From: Streptomyces sp. ISL-96
Lineage (GTDB): Bacteria > Actinomycetota > Actinomycetes > Streptomycetales > Streptomycetaceae
DNA: 64,000 nt
Assembly (NCBI RefSeq): GCF_018614035.1
Contig: NZ_JAGGPA010000055.1
Coordinates: 62,001 to 126,000 of the forward strand
Direction of reading: 5' to 3'
This document shows, piece after piece, positions 63,388 to 64,000 of the stretch; position 1 is the stretch's first letter; every line of letters begins with the position of its first letter. Under the pieces are notes generated by a model. That model was not told the origin of the DNA. It ran no database searches and saw only the letters and a list, made by a program, of their open reading frames with translations. Both the position numbers and the translations under genes were made by a program.

Positions 63388-64000
63388 GTGGCTGTGCAAG
63401 AGGCACGACAGAGCACGCACAGTGGCGGTTGTACGTGCGGCGACTGCCCGCACGGCGCCCGCGAGGGCCACCGACGCGCCGTCGCCGCCTTCCTGGCCAA
63501 GCGCGACGGCCTCGCCGCAGGTCAGGGGCTGCCCGCCGCCGTCGCGCACTCCGCGGGCGCCTCGCGCCAGTGGGTGTCGGACGAGCTGACCCAGTCGGCC
63601 CGCGCGGTCGCCGAGCGCAGCCGCGAGGCGGGCGAGGCGTGGCTGGCCATGGTGTGGCGCAGCACGCTGTTCGTGGTGTGGGGCGGTGTGATTGTGCTGC
63701 TGCTCGCGGAGGCGTTCACCGCCATCGGCGCCGGCTGGACCCCGGCCCGCACGGCGGGGCTGATCGCCGCGCTCGTCACCGCCGCCCTGCTAACCGGCGC
63801 GGCGCGCACGCACCGGGCGCGCGGCGGCCTCCTCGCGCCCCTCATCGGCGAGGACAACCGGCTGTCGACCTCGCGCGCCGTCGCCGCGAGTTGGGTCCTG
63901 CTCATCGTCTTCGCGGTGCTGGTGATCGCGATCCAGCTGGCCGGCGCCTCCGACCACGCCGACCGCGACGCGCTGATCGCCGGCCTCGAACTGGCCCGTG
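63388..64000 (+). CDS. Membrane protein of unknown function (3' end outside window)
   Basis: Open frame from GTG 63388 to the window edge, 204 codons without stop. The N-terminus carries a Cys cluster (GGCTCGDCPHGAREGHRRAV), then AFLAKRDGLAAGQGLPAAVA. Three hydrophobic segments follow: STLFVVWGGVIVLLLAEAF, ARTAGLIAALVTAALLTGAA and ASWVLLIVFAVLVIAIQLAG, with a basic loop between the second and third. Alternative GTG at 63394. GAGGG lies 11 bases upstream. Unrecognised; the short Cys motif could bind a metal. Confidence 0.7.
   Translation, partial: MAVQEARQSTHSGGCTCGDCPHGAREGHRRAVAAFLAKRDGLAAGQGLPAAVAHSAGASRQWVSDELTQSARAVAERSREAGEAWLAMVWRSTLFVVWGGVIVLLLAEAFTAIGAGWTPARTAGLIAALVTAALLTGAARTHRARGGLLAPLIGEDNRLSTSRAVAASWVLLIVFAVLVIAIQLAGASDHADRDALIAGLELAR

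Overview
This window is a 64 kb chromosomal segment of a high-GC actinomycete, almost certainly Streptomyces. The evidence is the extreme GC bias at third codon positions, many GTG starts, TAnnnT-type -10 boxes directly in front of start codons, GroEL1 and TsaD with His-rich tails, and the developmental pair whiD/bldM. Gene order matches what I remember of the S. coelicolor core between rpsE and guaA. It also follows, with insertions, the Mycobacterium tuberculosis order rpoA-rplQ, rplM-rpsI-glmM, glmS, alr-tsaE-tsaB-rimI-tsaD-groES-groEL1-whiB3-sigD-guaB2-guaB3-choD and guaA. No tRNA, rRNA, CRISPR array or intact mobile element was seen.

Layout. 1-7.8 kb: the distal end of the S10/spc/alpha ribosomal supercluster (rpsE, rpmD, rplO // secY, adk, map // infA, rpmJ, rpsM, rpsK, rpoA, rplQ), broken by several intergenic hairpins, followed by truA. 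8.7-11.2 kb: a membrane-anchored secreted protein and an ABC-F ATPase. 11.4-22.9 kb: rplM-rpsI, glmM, a DUF389 protein, coaA, glmS, acpS, nnr, alr, an alpha/beta hydrolase and tsaE, i.e. aminosugar and D-Ala supply for peptidoglycan, coenzyme A and ACP maturation, and the first t6A gene. 23-30 kb: a small ORF behind a possible iron box, a catalytically dead-looking L,D-transpeptidase relative, tsaB-rimI-tsaD, a THUMP-like methyltransferase and two tandem lipoprotein deacetylases. 30-37 kb: groES-groEL1 with two CIRCE boxes, then an accessory block (SnoaL-like, truncated DUF2264, SDR, MOSC, LysR). 37-42 kb: whiD, bldM, an ECF sigma factor, guaB and guaB3. 42.4-45.2 kb: a lower-GC accessory island with an unknown secreted protein, a transposase relic, a frameshifted membrane protein and a nucleotide-sugar dehydrogenase lacking its Cys. 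45.4-57.4 kb: glpD, two membrane Ser/Thr kinases flanking a pseudokinase, a succinate-semialdehyde-type dehydrogenase and a ChoD-like GMC oxidoreductase. 57.5-64 kb: an LAETG sortase substrate, chorismate mutase behind a probable aromatic attenuator, guaA, a Uma2 nuclease-fold protein, a class II aldolase and a partial membrane protein.

The core genes serve translation, envelope precursor supply and GMP synthesis (guaB, guaB3, guaA), with sporulation regulators embedded among them. The most interesting non-textbook signals are: the leader peptide (Phe/Phe/Tyr codons) plus hairpins upstream of chorismate mutase; the pseudokinase between two kinases; three enzyme relatives whose catalytic Cys is replaced (L,D-transpeptidase-like, sugar dehydrogenase, GuaB3); a large perfect palindrome upstream of whiD; and a strong concentration of leaderless-type promoters.
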